From Acidimicrobiaceae bacterium (GTDB lineage Bacteria; Actinomycetota; Acidimicrobiia; Acidimicrobiales; UBA8592): a stretch of DNA of 41,851 nt. The notes beneath the pieces were generated by a model. The model saw nothing but the letters and a program-made list of their open reading frames with translations. It was not told where the DNA came from and made no database searches. Shown here one piece after another: positions 1 through 8,116 of the stretch. The position numbers and the translations under genes are program-made. Numbering within the stretch: the first letter of the stretch is position 1; the number at the start of each line of letters is the position of its first letter. The stretch is from positions 16,983-58,833 of the forward strand of contig JAHECR010000022.1 of NCBI GenBank assembly GCA_024641655.1, read 5' to 3'.

Positions 1-180
1 CTCGATGTTGTGAGCGCAGCGAGCAACTCGGTTAGGGCTTCGGCCCAAGGCCGAAACCGGCTCGATGTTGTGAGCGCAGCGAGCAACTCGGTTAGGGCTT
101 CGGCCCAAGGCCGAAACCGGCTCGATGTTGTGAGCGCAGCGAGCAACTCGGTTAGGGCTTCGGCCCAAGGCCGAAACCGG
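1..180. repeat. Three exact 60-bp tandem repeats behind tRNA-Ser(CGA)
   Basis: Positions 1-60, 61-120 and 121-180 are identical base for base, and the array may continue beyond the left edge. Each unit holds a hairpin with stem TTCGGCC, loop CAA and GGCCGAA (third copy about 159-175), preceded by a shared GC-rich segment. On the minus strand the array lies directly 3' of tRNA-Ser(CGA), so it would be transcribed as the tRNA trailer. A diverged copy sits at 41531-41590 behind tRNA-Ser(GCU). The unit is 60 bp, a multiple of three, so it reads as an open frame, but that is an effect of periodicity and not evidence of a gene. Confidence 0.95.
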
Positions 181-182
181 CG

Positions 183-270
183 CGGAAGGTGAGGGATTCG
201 AACCCTCGGTGATGCGAAGCACCACAACGGCTTTCGAGGCCGCCCCATTCGTCCGCTCTGGCAACCTTCC
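183..270 (-). tRNA. tRNA-Ser(CGA)
   Basis: Reading the minus strand, the acceptor stem pairs GGAAGGT (264-270) with ACCTTCC (184-190), and the discriminator base is G at 183, as expected for serine. The anticodon loop is CTCGAAA with anticodon CGA, between stems GCGGC and GCCGT. A long variable arm typical of class II tRNAs follows, then the T loop TTCGAAT. CCA is not encoded. Confidence 0.95.
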
Positions 271-322
271 GCACAGGAGGCTAGCGGGACTGCAACCCAG
301 ATCCGAAACCACGCCGGGCACG

Positions 323-1957
323 TCAGTGGGCGTCGAGGGCGATCGTGCGCGTGAAGGCGACGTTGTCCAGGAAGCGCCGGTCGTGACTCACGACGAGCAA
401 CGTGCCCTGGTAGGTCTCGAGCGCCGATTCGAGCTGCTCGATCCCGACGAGATCGAGGTGGTTGGTGGGCTCGTCGAGGACGAGCAGATTGACACCGCGC
501 GCCTGGAAGAGGGCAAGCAGAGCGCGCGTGCGCTCTCCGGGCGACAAGCTGGCGGCCGGTCGCGACACGGCGTCGGCGCCGAGGCCGAACTTGGCCAACA
601 CGGAACGAGCTCCGGAGATGTCGAGTCCCGTCGCCTCCTCGAAGACGACGAGCAACGCGAGATCGCCGCGGTCGAAGAGCAACCGGTCCTGGTCGAGCTC
701 ACCAACGACGACCCCCGACCCGAGTTGGGCACGACCGGCGACGGGAACGAGACGCCCGAGCAGGGCGTCGATCACGGTGGACTTGCCACACCCGTTGCGC
801 CCAGTGAGCGCGACCCGATCGGCCCAGCGGATCTCGAGGTCGAGAGGGCCGACCTCGAACGCTCCGCGACGTAACACGGCTCGGTCCAGCGTCGCCACGA
901 TCGTGGCGCTCCGCGGCGCCTCGTCAATCTCGAAGCGCAACTCCCAGCCCTCCCAGGGCTTGTCGACCTTGTCGAGACGCTCGATCGCTCGTTGCGTCGC
1001 CTTGGCCTTGCCCGCGAGCTTCTCGGTCTGCGCCACGGCGAACGCCTTGCGGTGCTTGTCCGGGTCGGCCTGGCCCTTGGTCGCCTTCGATCGGCCCTGC
1101 ATGGCCCATTCGCGTTGCTGCTGGGCTCGGCGCCCGAGCCGGTCCCGTTCGTCGACGTAGGTCGCGTAGCCCTCCTCGGCGAGGCTCCGCGCCCGCTGTC
1201 GCTCGTCGATGAAAGCCTGCCATCCGCCGTTGAAGAGCGTCGCGGTGTGGTGATGCTCGTCGATCTCGAGCACCGACGTGACGGTCCGCTCGAGAAACGA
1301 GCGGTCGTGTGACACCACCACCAACCCGCCGGCGTGACCCAGCACCCAGGTCTCGAGCAGCTCCAGACCCGCGAGGTCGAGGTCGTTCGTCGGCTCGTCG
1401 AGCAAGGTGATGTCGAAGCGGCTGAGCATGGCGACCGCGAGCCCGACGCGCGCCGCCTCGCCGCCCGACAGCACGTGGGGCGCGGCCTCGAGCAGCCGTT
1501 CGGCCAGACCGACCTCGGCCGCGACCTCCGCCAGGCGGGCGTCGAAGTCCGCCGCGCCGATGGCCAGCCACGCGACCAACGCGGCGTCGTACTCGTCGGC
1601 CGCAGCCTCGGTCCCGGCGGCCAGGGCCGCGGTCGCGGCCTCGAACCGCTCCGTTGCGGCGTGGACGCCGAGCGCACGCGCGATGGAGGCACGGATCGTG
1701 GGCGCCGCGCCGCGATCGAGCTCCTGGCGGACCAGACCCACGGTGGTGGTGGGCGGGGCCGCCGTCACCGATCCTGCGTCGGGTGCAAGCTCACCGGCGA
1801 GGACGCGCAGCAGGGTCGACTTCCCGACACCGTTGGGACCCACGATCGCCAGACGGGAGCGCTCGGTGATCGTCACGTCGACACCGGAAAGGATGGATCG
1901 GTCGGCACGTTCGACCGACACCCCTCGGGCGATGAGGGAATACTGCTGCGCGGCCAT
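323..1957 (-). CDS. ABC-F family ATPase (ribosome-associated type)
   Basis: This is a 544-residue soluble protein with two ABC domains and no membrane segments, the layout of ABC-F ATPases that act on ribosomes (translation factors or antibiotic-protection proteins). Domain 1 has Walker A GPNGVGKS (40-47), signature LSGGE (163-167) and Walker B LLDEPTNDLD. Domain 2 has Walker A GRNGCGKST (386-394), signature LSPGE (471-475) and DEPTNHLD (495-502). Between them is a basic, helical P-site-tRNA-interaction-type linker (about 250-340). The ATG at 1957 is preferred because AAAGGTGG lies 5 nt upstream; a GTG at 1966 overlaps that ribosome-binding site. The subfamily, and whether it gives resistance, cannot be told from the sequence. 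Confidence 0.9.
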   Translation of the reverse strand: MAAQQYSLIARGVSVERADRSILSGVDVTITERSRLAIVGPNGVGKSTLLRVLAGELAPDAGSVTAAPPTTTVGLVRQELDRGAAPTIRASIARALGVHAATERFEAATAALAAGTEAAADEYDAALVAWLAIGAADFDARLAEVAAEVGLAERLLEAAPHVLSGGEAARVGLAVAMLSRFDITLLDEPTNDLDLAGLELLETWVLGHAGGLVVVSHDRSFLERTVTSVLEIDEHHHTATLFNGGWQAFIDERQRARSLAEEGYATYVDERDRLGRRAQQQREWAMQGRSKATKGQADPDKHRKAFAVAQTEKLAGKAKATQRAIERLDKVDKPWEGWELRFEIDEAPRSATIVATLDRAVLRRGAFEVGPLDLEIRWADRVALTGRNGCGKSTVIDALLGRLVPVAGRAQLGSGVVVGELDQDRLLFDRGDLALLVVFEEATGLDISGARSVLAKFGLGADAVSRPAASLSPGERTRALLALFQARGVNLLVLDEPTNHLDLVGIEQLESALETYQGTLLVVSHDRRFLDNVAFTRTIALDAH

Positions 1958-2144
1958 GGACGCCACCTTTCAGGCTGAGCACGCCGACGATCGACCGGCT
2001 CACGATGGGACTGTCACGCGCACTGCATCGCCGGAAACGGTAACGCCGGCGCCCCGGCATCGGCAACCGGGTCCTGCGGTGCGGATTCAGGCTTCCCTAC
2101 CGCGGCGACCCGACGACGGAGCGTCCGACCCGGCCGCCAACTGT

Positions 2145-2150
2145 TAGCGT
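2145..2150 (+). promoter_or_regulatory. -10 box TAGCGT for the GYD gene
   Basis: TAGCGT fits the TANNNT consensus seen across the window. It would start transcription near 2157, giving a leader of about 25 nt that contains the GGGAGAG ribosome-binding site before ATG 2182. No clear -35 is visible. Confidence 0.45.
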
Positions 2151-2181
2151 GCGGACGCACACCAGCACCGGGAGAGACGCG

Positions 2182-2481
2182 ATGGCCACCTTCATCATGT
2201 TGACGAAACTGACCTCCGACGGCGGCAAGACGCTGGCGGCGAACCCGAGTCGCGTCGACGAGGTCAACGCGGAGATCGGCGAGTTCGGCTGTCAAGTGGT
2301 CGCCCAGTACGCGCTGCTCGGTCCCTACGACTTCCTGACAGTCATCGAGGCACCCGACAACGCGACGGTCGCCCGGCTGTCGGTGAACCTCGGCTCGCGG
2401 GGCACGCTGACCACCATGACCATGCCCGCGATCCCCCGCGCCGACTTCATCGCCAAGCTCCGCGAACCCGTCGGCGAGTAA
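2182..2481 (+). CDS. GYD domain protein
   Basis: The product is 99 residues with the GYD-family pattern: an N-terminal strand (ATFIMLTKLTSDG), a central ALLGPYDFLTVIEAPD segment carrying the name-giving G-x-Y-D, and a C-terminal strand with TLTTMTMPA. GYD proteins are small ferredoxin-like-fold proteins of unknown biochemical role. The ATG at 2182 is chosen because GGGAGAG sits about 5 nt upstream; the longer frame from 2149 lacks a ribosome-binding site. The gene converges on the thioesterase gene, with 26 bp between the stops. Confidence 0.85.
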   Translation: MATFIMLTKLTSDGGKTLAANPSRVDEVNAEIGEFGCQVVAQYALLGPYDFLTVIEAPDNATVARLSVNLGSRGTLTTMTMPAIPRADFIAKLREPVGE

Positions 2482-2507
2482 GGCGATCCGCTCACGGGTC
2501 GGCCCCC

Positions 2508-3299
2508 TCAGCTGAGCAGGAGCGCCAGCTGGCGCGACTGTGCGACGAGCGCTCCGGTCTCGTCCCAGAGCTGCCCGTCTTCGACCATTCGGCCCTCGGA
2601 CAGGTCCGATGTCGCGAAACGCCCGATCAACCACCCCGGTGCCGGGCGGCGACGGACGTGGACCGTCAGCTCGACCGTCGGGACCCAGCCGACATAGCCG
2701 AACAAGCCGAACAGGGACGGCGGGTAGGCGTCGGCGAACAGCGGCAGCGACAGGGCGTCGGGCATGCGGCCGTCGGCGAAACGAATCCAACCCGACACCT
2801 CGGCTCGGGACGCGAGACCGGCAGCCGCCTGCTCGGGGTGGATGCGGATCTCGAGGCGATCGAGGATCGAGAGCTCGACGCCCTGTTCGAGCCCGGAACG
2901 GATGGGGCACTCCTCCGGTGGCGGCATCGCTGGGGGCGGAATCGTGAGCGAGCGATCGTCACTGGCGCCGCCGTCGAGAGTGCCGAAGGCGGCAATCACC
3001 TCGATCCGCTCCTTGCCGTCCTGGATCATCGTCGCCCTGCCCGTGGTCAAGGTTCGCCCCGACCGAATCAGCTCGGTGCGGATCTCGGTAGGGGTCCCCG
3101 GGGTCCCGGGCCGAAGGTAGTGCGTGGTGACCGTCAGCGGGTCCCGGTGCGGGCCCAGGTCGCGCATCGCCTGGAGTGCAATCGACACCAGGTAGCCGCC
3201 GTTGGGGTTGTCGCCGATGTTCCACCGGTCGCTGAGCACGGCCGAGTAGCGGTTCTCGCCGAGCGGCACGACTGCGGTCTCGTCGTCGAAGTGGGACAC
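2508..3299 (-). CDS. Acyl-CoA thioesterase, TesB-like double hot-dog protein
   Basis: The 263-residue protein resembles the acyl-CoA thioesterase II / TesB-like family, which hydrolyses acyl-CoA to free acid and CoA. The N-terminal hot dog contains WNIGDNPNGGYLVSIALQAM and a strand with RTLTTGRATM; the C-terminal hot dog carries WIRFADGRMPDALSLPLFAD and ELTVHVRRRPAPGWLIGRF. The start is a GTG at 3299 with GAGGAGG about 6 nt upstream; the open frame runs further upstream but into the divergent TPP-enzyme gene. The substrate is not predictable. It is transcribed away from the gene at 3420. Confidence 0.85.
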   Translation of the reverse strand: MSHFDDETAVVPLGENRYSAVLSDRWNIGDNPNGGYLVSIALQAMRDLGPHRDPLTVTTHYLRPGTPGTPTEIRTELIRSGRTLTTGRATMIQDGKERIEVIAAFGTLDGGASDDRSLTIPPPAMPPPEECPIRSGLEQGVELSILDRLEIRIHPEQAAAGLASRAEVSGWIRFADGRMPDALSLPLFADAYPPSLFGLFGYVGWVPTVELTVHVRRRPAPGWLIGRFATSDLSEGRMVEDGQLWDETGALVAQSRQLALLLS

Positions 3300-3406
3300 C
3301 GTTGACCTCCTCGGCCCTCCGACGAGCACTGTCGGACCCAACGGTTCGCCGGCACGTCCCGGGGCGAGCGCGACCGTACCCCAGCGGGACGTGCTGCGAC
3401 CCGGAC

Positions 3407-3412
3407 TACCGT
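3407..3412 (+). promoter_or_regulatory. -10 box TACCGT, leaderless start of the TPP enzyme
   Basis: TACCGT ends 7 nt before ATG 3420, the spacing at which transcription would begin on the start codon itself. There is no ribosome-binding site between box and ATG. Confidence 0.55.
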
Positions 3413-3419
3413 TGTCCCC

Positions 3420-5039
3420 ATGTCCGAGGAGCCGCAGCCCACCGTCGCCGAGCAGGTCGTCGCGGCGCTCCGCGCGACCGGCATCGACACGCTCTTCTGC
3501 CTCCCGGGGGTCCAGAACGACGCGCTCTTCGACGCACTGGTGGACGCGCCCGACATCAGGGCCATCGTGACCCGCCACGAGCAGGGGGCGGCCTACATGG
3601 CGATGGGCGCGGCCCAGGTGACGGGCCTTCCCTCCGCGTGCTGCGTCGTGCCCGGCCCGGGGATGCTCAACGCGTCCGCGGCGCTCACCAGCGCCTACTG
3701 GGGATATGCCCGGGTGCTCGCGATCGTCGGCCAGATCGCCCTGCCCTTGCAGGGCCGCAACGTCGGCACCCTGCACGATCTCCCGGACCAGACCGCCATC
3801 CTCGCGCAGCTGACCAAACACACCGCCGTCGTGCACGATCCGGACACCGCGACCGACACCATCGGGGCCGCACTGGACGCGCTGGTGTCCGACGTACCCC
3901 GACCGGTCAGCCTCGAAGTCCCCGTCGACGTGTGGCCGCTCGCGGCATCGGGACGCATCAGGGCCCCCCGAGCGACGACGCCGCCTCCCGACCCGGTCGC
4001 CATCGAGCGGGCGGCCCACGTGCTGGCCTCCGCGGAACGCCCGCTGATGGTCGTCGGCTCCGGTGCCTACGACGCGGCGCCCGAGGTGATCGCGCTGGCC
4101 GAACGACTCCAGGCCGCGGTCACCACCCGGCGGATGGGTCATGGGGTGGTACCGACTGCACATCCGCTGTTCGTCCCGATCACCGTTGCCCACGACCTGT
4201 GGTCCGATGCCGACGTGGTCGTCGGGATCGGGAGCCGCCTCGAGTGGCCGCTCGGGACGTGGGGCCACGACGACGAGCTCCGACTCGTCCAGATCAACGT
4301 CGACCACGACGAGCTCGACCGTCACGGCATCACGACCGTGGCCGTGCACGCCGACGCCGCAGTGGCATGCCGAGCGCTTCTCGACGCGCTCGGAGAGGGG
4401 TCCCGCCCCAGTCGTGAAGGTGCGCTGTCGGCGTTGCGCGCCGACTTCCACCGCACCACCGCCCACCTCGAGCCCCAACGGGCCTACTGCGAAGCCTTGC
4501 GTGACGTGCTGCCCGACGACGGCGTGATCGTCGAGGACGTCACGCAGGTGGGTTTCGGCGCCCATCTCTTCTACGACCACCGCAGGCCCCGCACCTACCT
4601 GTCGTCAGGCGCCGCGGGCACCCTCGGTGCCGGAACCGCAGTGGCGATCGGTGCCGCGACCGCTACCGACCGCCCCGTCGTCGGGCTCACCGGCGACGGC
4701 GGCTTCCTGTTCACCGCCGCCGAACTCGCGACGGCGGTGCAACACGACATCGACTGCACCATCGTGCTCTTCAACGACGGTGCCTACGGCAACGTCCGCC
4801 GAATCCAACGCACCCGCTACGGCGACGATCGCGTCATCGCCAGCACGCTCCGCAATCCGGACTTCGCCGCCTTCTGCGCCAGTTTCGGCGTCCGCCATCG
4901 GGCCGTGGACACCCCTGACGGACTCCGTCGGGCACTCCCGGAGGCGCTCACGCACAAGGGACCGGCGCTGGTCGAGGTCCGTGTGGGCGAGATGCCCGAC
5001 CCGTGGCCGTTCCTGCGCATGGCCCCGAACCGGGGCTGA
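3420..5039 (+). CDS. Thiamine-pyrophosphate enzyme of the acetolactate synthase family
   Basis: The 539-residue protein has the three domains of AHAS/benzoylformate-decarboxylase-type enzymes. The N-terminal PYR domain carries the catalytic Glu in TRHEQGAAYM (E54) and the PGPGMLNA motif. A middle domain (about 190-320) has a Rossmann-like segment. The C-terminal PP domain has the TPP/Mg motif from GDGGF (about 424) to NDGAYG. It lacks the neighbours expected for true branched-chain biosynthesis (no ilvN or ilvC), so it may be a decarboxylase, carboligase or oxalyl-CoA-like enzyme; which one cannot be told. Transcription appears leaderless. Confidence 0.85.
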   Translation: MSEEPQPTVAEQVVAALRATGIDTLFCLPGVQNDALFDALVDAPDIRAIVTRHEQGAAYMAMGAAQVTGLPSACCVVPGPGMLNASAALTSAYWGYARVLAIVGQIALPLQGRNVGTLHDLPDQTAILAQLTKHTAVVHDPDTATDTIGAALDALVSDVPRPVSLEVPVDVWPLAASGRIRAPRATTPPPDPVAIERAAHVLASAERPLMVVGSGAYDAAPEVIALAERLQAAVTTRRMGHGVVPTAHPLFVPITVAHDLWSDADVVVGIGSRLEWPLGTWGHDDELRLVQINVDHDELDRHGITTVAVHADAAVACRALLDALGEGSRPSREGALSALRADFHRTTAHLEPQRAYCEALRDVLPDDGVIVEDVTQVGFGAHLFYDHRRPRTYLSSGAAGTLGAGTAVAIGAATATDRPVVGLTGDGGFLFTAAELATAVQHDIDCTIVLFNDGAYGNVRRIQRTRYGDDRVIASTLRNPDFAAFCASFGVRHRAVDTPDGLRRALPEALTHKGPALVEVRVGEMPDPWPFLRMAPNRG

Positions 5040-5054
5040 CGAACCCGCCTGCCC

Positions 5055-6140
5055 TCAGGGGTGCGCAACCTCGGCCAAGGTCCCAAGAAATCGATCGTTC
5101 TCTGCGGCGCTACCGATGGTGACGCGGATGCCCTCGCCCGAGAACGGACGGGTCACCACGCCGCGCTTCTCGAGTGCGAGGTACACCTCGTCGGTGCGAG
5201 CGCCGAGCGGCAGGTAGACGAAATTCGCCTGGGCCTCGGGGAGCCACCAACCGGCATCGTGGAGCGACTCGATCACCCGTGCCCGCTCGGCGAGGATGGT
5301 CGCCACCCGTGACGCGATCTCCGACTCCACGTCGAGCGCGGCGAGCGCGGCAGCCTGGGCGAGCGCGTTGACCGCGAACGGCGCCAGGGTCTTGTCGATC
5401 GCGGACACGACGGCGGCGTGGCCGACGCCGTAGCCGAAGCGCACGCCCGCGAGGCCGTGCGCCTTGGACATAGTGCGGGTCACGAGCACGTTGGCGTAAC
5501 GCGGCAGGAGGTCGACCACGGGGTCCCCGAGCGCCGGGTCCATGAACTCCCGGTAGGCCTCGTCGACGACCACGACGGTTTCCTCCGAGATGACATCGAG
5601 CATCGCCGCGAGGGCGGAAGTGGACACCGCCGTACCGGTCGGATTGTTGGGGTTTGCCAGGAACACGACCTTGGTGCGCGGGGTCACGGCTCGCGCGACT
5701 GCGTCGAGATCGAACGCCAGCTCCGCAGTGAGGGGCACCGTCACCGCCACGCCGCCCATGAGCTGGGTGTAGACGGGGTAGACCTCGAACGATCGCCACG
5801 GATAGACGACCTCGTCACCGGCGTCGACGTAGGTGAGCGCGACCTGTTGGAGCAGCCCGACGGAGCCACACCCGGCGGTGACCATCGAGACGTCGACACC
5901 GAGGCGCCCGGCGAGTCGAATCCGCACTTCGGTGGCCCGGTGATCGGCATAGCGGTTGGTCCCTCTGGCTGCGGCAGCCACCGCATCGGCGATGGACGCG
6001 ATCGGCGGGAGAGGGTTCTCGTTCGACGCGAGCTTGATGGCATCGGTGATCCCGTGCTCGGCCTCGGCTTGCGCCGCACCCTTGCCGGGGCGGTACTCCG
6101 GGAGCGCGTCGACTGCGGGGCGAGGTCGTCCGATCGTCAT
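5055..6140 (-). CDS. pat: PLP aminotransferase, Pat/HisC type (aromatic or histidinol-phosphate)
   Basis: This 361-residue fold-type I aminotransferase carries IKLASNENP near the N terminus, NPNNPTG, and the PLP-lysine motif TRTMSKAHGLAGVRFGYG. The segments GCGSVGLLQQ, YPWRSFEVYP and QANFVYLPLGARTDE look closer to actinobacterial Pat (phenylalanine/aromatic aminotransferase) than to housekeeping HisC, and no other his gene is nearby. It would transfer an amino group between aromatic amino acids (or histidinol phosphate) and 2-oxoglutarate. The start is ATG 6140, 8 nt after a TAGCGT box. It is divergent from the O-methyltransferase and converges with the TPP enzyme, leaving 15 bp. HisC remains an alternative. 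Confidence 0.85.
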   Translation of the reverse strand: MTIGRPRPAVDALPEYRPGKGAAQAEAEHGITDAIKLASNENPLPPIASIADAVAAAARGTNRYADHRATEVRIRLAGRLGVDVSMVTAGCGSVGLLQQVALTYVDAGDEVVYPWRSFEVYPVYTQLMGGVAVTVPLTAELAFDLDAVARAVTPRTKVVFLANPNNPTGTAVSTSALAAMLDVISEETVVVVDEAYREFMDPALGDPVVDLLPRYANVLVTRTMSKAHGLAGVRFGYGVGHAAVVSAIDKTLAPFAVNALAQAAALAALDVESEIASRVATILAERARVIESLHDAGWWLPEAQANFVYLPLGARTDEVYLALEKRGVVTRPFSGEGIRVTIGSAAENDRFLGTLAEVAHP

Positions 6141-6148
6141 GGCGCGCC

Positions 6149-6154
6149 ACGCTA
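6149..6154 (-). promoter_or_regulatory. -10 box TAGCGT, leaderless start of pat
   Basis: TAGCGT on the minus strand lies 8 nt from ATG 6140, fitting leaderless initiation; no Shine-Dalgarno is present in the gap. Confidence 0.5.
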
Positions 6155-6216
6155 CCGGTCACCGGCGGAGGTCGCCTCCCGAGGCCGGCCGCGCGCTGGT
6201 GTGGGAGACTCGGGCC

Positions 6217-6873
6217 ATGTCCTCGCGATCGTACGGCCTCTCCGACGAGCTCCATTCCTACGTTCTCTCGGTTTCGACCGCGCCCGACCCGGTCCAGCAG
6301 CACCTCATCGAGGTGACCGCCGAGCTCGGCCGGGTCTCGGGAATGCAGATCTCTCCCGAGCAGGGTCAGTTCATGACCCAGCTCGTGACGCTGCTGCGCC
6401 CCCGACTCATCGTCGAGGTCGGCACGTTCACTGGCTACTCCTCGCTCGCCATGGCGAAAGGTCTGCCCGAAGGTGGTCGCATCATCGCGTGCGACGTGAG
6501 CGACGATTGGACCACCGTCGCCCGCGAACACTGGGAGCGCGCGGGTGTGGCCGACCGCATCGAGCTGCGCCTCGGACCGGGCATCGACACGCTCCGCGCC
6601 CTCGAGCCCGATCTGCGCATCGACCTCGCGTTCATCGACGCCGACAAGCCCAGCTACCTCGACTACTACGAAGAGGTGCTCTCCCGACTGTCCGAGCGCG
6701 GAGTCATTCTCGTCGACAACACCCTGTGGAGCGGCGCCGTCGCCCGTGCCGACGATACATCGGAGAGCACCGTCGCGCTGCGGGCGTTCAACGCGCACGT
6801 TGCCGCGGACCGTCGCACGGTGCAGGTCCTCCTGCCGATCGGCGACGGCCTCACGATGATCACCCGGGCCTGA
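6217..6873 (+). CDS. SAM-dependent O-methyltransferase (caffeoyl-CoA OMT family)
   Basis: The 218-residue protein matches the OMT-3 family: SAM-binding motif VEVGTFTGYSSLAMA, acidic post-motif ACDVSDDWTTVAREHW, metal/catalytic segment AFIDADKPSYLDYYEEV, and ILVDNTLWSGAV with the DN metal ligands. These enzymes methylate catechol-like hydroxyls using a divalent metal. The ATG at 6217 gives the usual length for the family; the frame stays open upstream through the divergent pat gene, which is not credible as coding. A GAGACT hexamer 6 nt upstream is a weak -10 candidate. The natural substrate is unknown. Confidence 0.88.
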   Translation: MSSRSYGLSDELHSYVLSVSTAPDPVQQHLIEVTAELGRVSGMQISPEQGQFMTQLVTLLRPRLIVEVGTFTGYSSLAMAKGLPEGGRIIACDVSDDWTTVAREHWERAGVADRIELRLGPGIDTLRALEPDLRIDLAFIDADKPSYLDYYEEVLSRLSERGVILVDNTLWSGAVARADDTSESTVALRAFNAHVAADRRTVQVLLPIGDGLTMITRA

Positions 6874-6897
6874 CACCCGCCCGAGCGTCGCGCGGCG

Positions 6898-7602
6898 TCA
6901 GCTCACCGAGGTCCCGAGCGCGGTGCCGATGGCATAGGTCGCCAGGCACGCCCCTGCAGCCACGAGGGCCTGGCGTGTGGCCGTCTTGACGACGGATCGT
7001 TCGGTGAAACGGGCCAGGACGTAACCCACGGCGAGCGCAGCCACCAGACCGATGAGCACCGACGCCACCGCGGCGGCAGTACCGCTGGTGATGAACCAGG
7101 GGATGAGGGGCAGCACCGCGCCGACGGCGAACGCGCCGAAAGACGCCGTGGCGACGGCGAAGGGATCACCGAGGCCCTCGGGGTCGATGCCGAGCTCCTC
7201 GCGTGCGTGGACACCGAGGGCGACGTCGGGATCCGCCATCAGCGAAGACGCCAGCGTGCTGGCGTTCTCGGCGTCGAGGCCCTTGTTCTCGTAGATCGCG
7301 GCGAGCTCGGCGGTCTCGCTCGCCGGGTTGTTCAAGATGGAACGACGCTCGATGGCCAGCTCACGCTCGATGAGCTCGTTCTGTGCCTTCACCGACACGT
7401 ACTCCCCTGCCGCCATCGAAATGGCCCCTGCGAGCAGTCCCGAGACGCCCGCCACCCGCACGAATGCCGCATCGGTGGTCGCGCCCGCGATTCCGAGGAT
7501 CAGCGCGACATTGGACACCAGCCCGTCACTGACCCCGAAGACGGCGGCGCGGGCGCTGCCCCCTTGGACGTCTCGGTGATAGTGCAGCCCATCGCTGTGC
7601 AT
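6898..7602 (-). CDS. VIT1/CCC1-family transporter (iron/manganese)
   Basis: The product is 234 residues. The N-terminal part has the family hallmark AVFGVSDGLVSNVALILGI, then GAISMAAGEYVSVKAQNE, a cytoplasmic helical region with acidic residues (ELAAIYENKGLDAENA, about 95-140), and three C-terminal membrane helices. CCC1/VIT proteins export or sequester Fe2+ or Mn2+. The ATG at 7602 is preferred because it lies 7 nt after TAGGTT; the frame continues upstream into the tandem-repeat region and is rejected there. It converges with the O-methyltransferase with 24 bp between stops. Confidence 0.88.
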   Translation of the reverse strand: MHSDGLHYHRDVQGGSARAAVFGVSDGLVSNVALILGIAGATTDAAFVRVAGVSGLLAGAISMAAGEYVSVKAQNELIERELAIERRSILNNPASETAELAAIYENKGLDAENASTLASSLMADPDVALGVHAREELGIDPEGLGDPFAVATASFGAFAVGAVLPLIPWFITSGTAAAVASVLIGLVAALAVGYVLARFTERSVVKTATRQALVAAGACLATYAIGTALGTSVS

Positions 7603-7609
7603 GGGTGCA

Positions 7610-7615
7610 AACCTA
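7610..7615 (-). promoter_or_regulatory. -10 box TAGGTT, leaderless start of the VIT gene
   Basis: TAGGTT on the minus strand is followed by exactly 7 nt and then ATG 7602. Confidence 0.5.
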
Positions 7616-7663
7616 GCGGCAGGGGGCAGTGGTGTCCGCACCCCAGCGACGAGCCAGGGGACA

Positions 7664-7754
7664 CAGCCCGACCCCCCGGGCGGGCCTGGCCAACCAGCCC
7701 GACCCCCCGGGGCGGGCCTGGCCAACCAGCCCGACCCCCCGGGGCGGGCCCTGG
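7664..7754. repeat. Tandem 31-32-bp GC-rich repeats (three copies, last partial)
   Basis: Units at 7664-7694, 7695-7726 and 7727-7754 share the core GACCCCCCGG(G)GCGGGCC followed by CTGGCCAAC; copy 1 lacks one G. Each unit contains CCCCCCGGGGCGGG, which can fold back. The array lies between the divergent VIT and DUF952 genes and ends 11 bp before the DUF952 -10 box. Confidence 0.85.
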
Positions 7755-7765
7755 AGGCGCCGCGC

Positions 7766-7771
7766 TACGAT
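7766..7771 (+). promoter_or_regulatory. -10 box TACGAT, leaderless start of the DUF952 gene
   Basis: TACGAT is followed by 7 nt and then ATG 7779. The -35 position would fall in or next to the last tandem-repeat copy. Confidence 0.55.
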
Positions 7772-7778
7772 CGGCCGC

Positions 7779-8084
7779 ATGGGCGAGCTCTTCCACCTCG
7801 TGACCCCTGGCGAGCTCGCCGGCGCTACCGCGCTGGGGTGCTACCTGCCCGCCTCCCTGGAATCGGAGGGGTTCGTGCACCTGTCGGAGGCGGCACAGCT
7901 GCCGGACAGCATCGCCCGGCACTTCGTCGGGGTCGTCGATCTCGTCGTGTTGCGCCTCGACGCGTCAGCGCTCGACGACGTCCGTTACGAGGACCTGTAC
8001 GGCCATGGTGTGTTCCCCCACCTGTACGGTCCGGTGCCCCTCGACGCCGTGCTCTCGATCGAGTCCGTCGACGCCTACCGCTGA
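7779..8084 (+). CDS. DUF952 domain protein
   Basis: The 101-residue protein carries the DUF952 features: an N-terminal FHLVTPGE segment, LESEGFVHLSEAAQLPDS, the strand VVDLVVLRLD, and a C-terminal YEDLYGHGVFPHLYGPVPLDAV. The family is a small alpha/beta domain related to the GNAT/Arg-kinase vicinity proteins and has no proven activity. The ATG at 7779 is set by the leaderless promoter and by the family N terminus; the open frame upstream only reads through the tandem repeats. It converges on the SDR gene. Confidence 0.85.
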   Translation: MGELFHLVTPGELAGATALGCYLPASLESEGFVHLSEAAQLPDSIARHFVGVVDLVVLRLDASALDDVRYEDLYGHGVFPHLYGPVPLDAVLSIESVDAYR

Positions 8085-8116
8085 CCTCCCTCGGCGCCCG
8101 CGCTGGCCCTGAGGGC

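Noticed and set aside
10..192. A 60-residue open frame through the 60-bp repeats
   Set aside because: The unit is a multiple of three without a stop, so any frame stays open; the region is better explained as a tRNA trailer repeat.
3300..4580. A long N-terminal extension of the thioesterase running through the TPP-enzyme gene
   Set aside because: It is a high-GC shadow frame; the GTG at 3299 has a strong ribosome-binding site and the family N terminus begins there.
7664..7754. A collagen-like GPP/WPGPPG protein read from the repeats
   Set aside because: It is only periodic translation of a short intergenic tandem repeat with no start signal.
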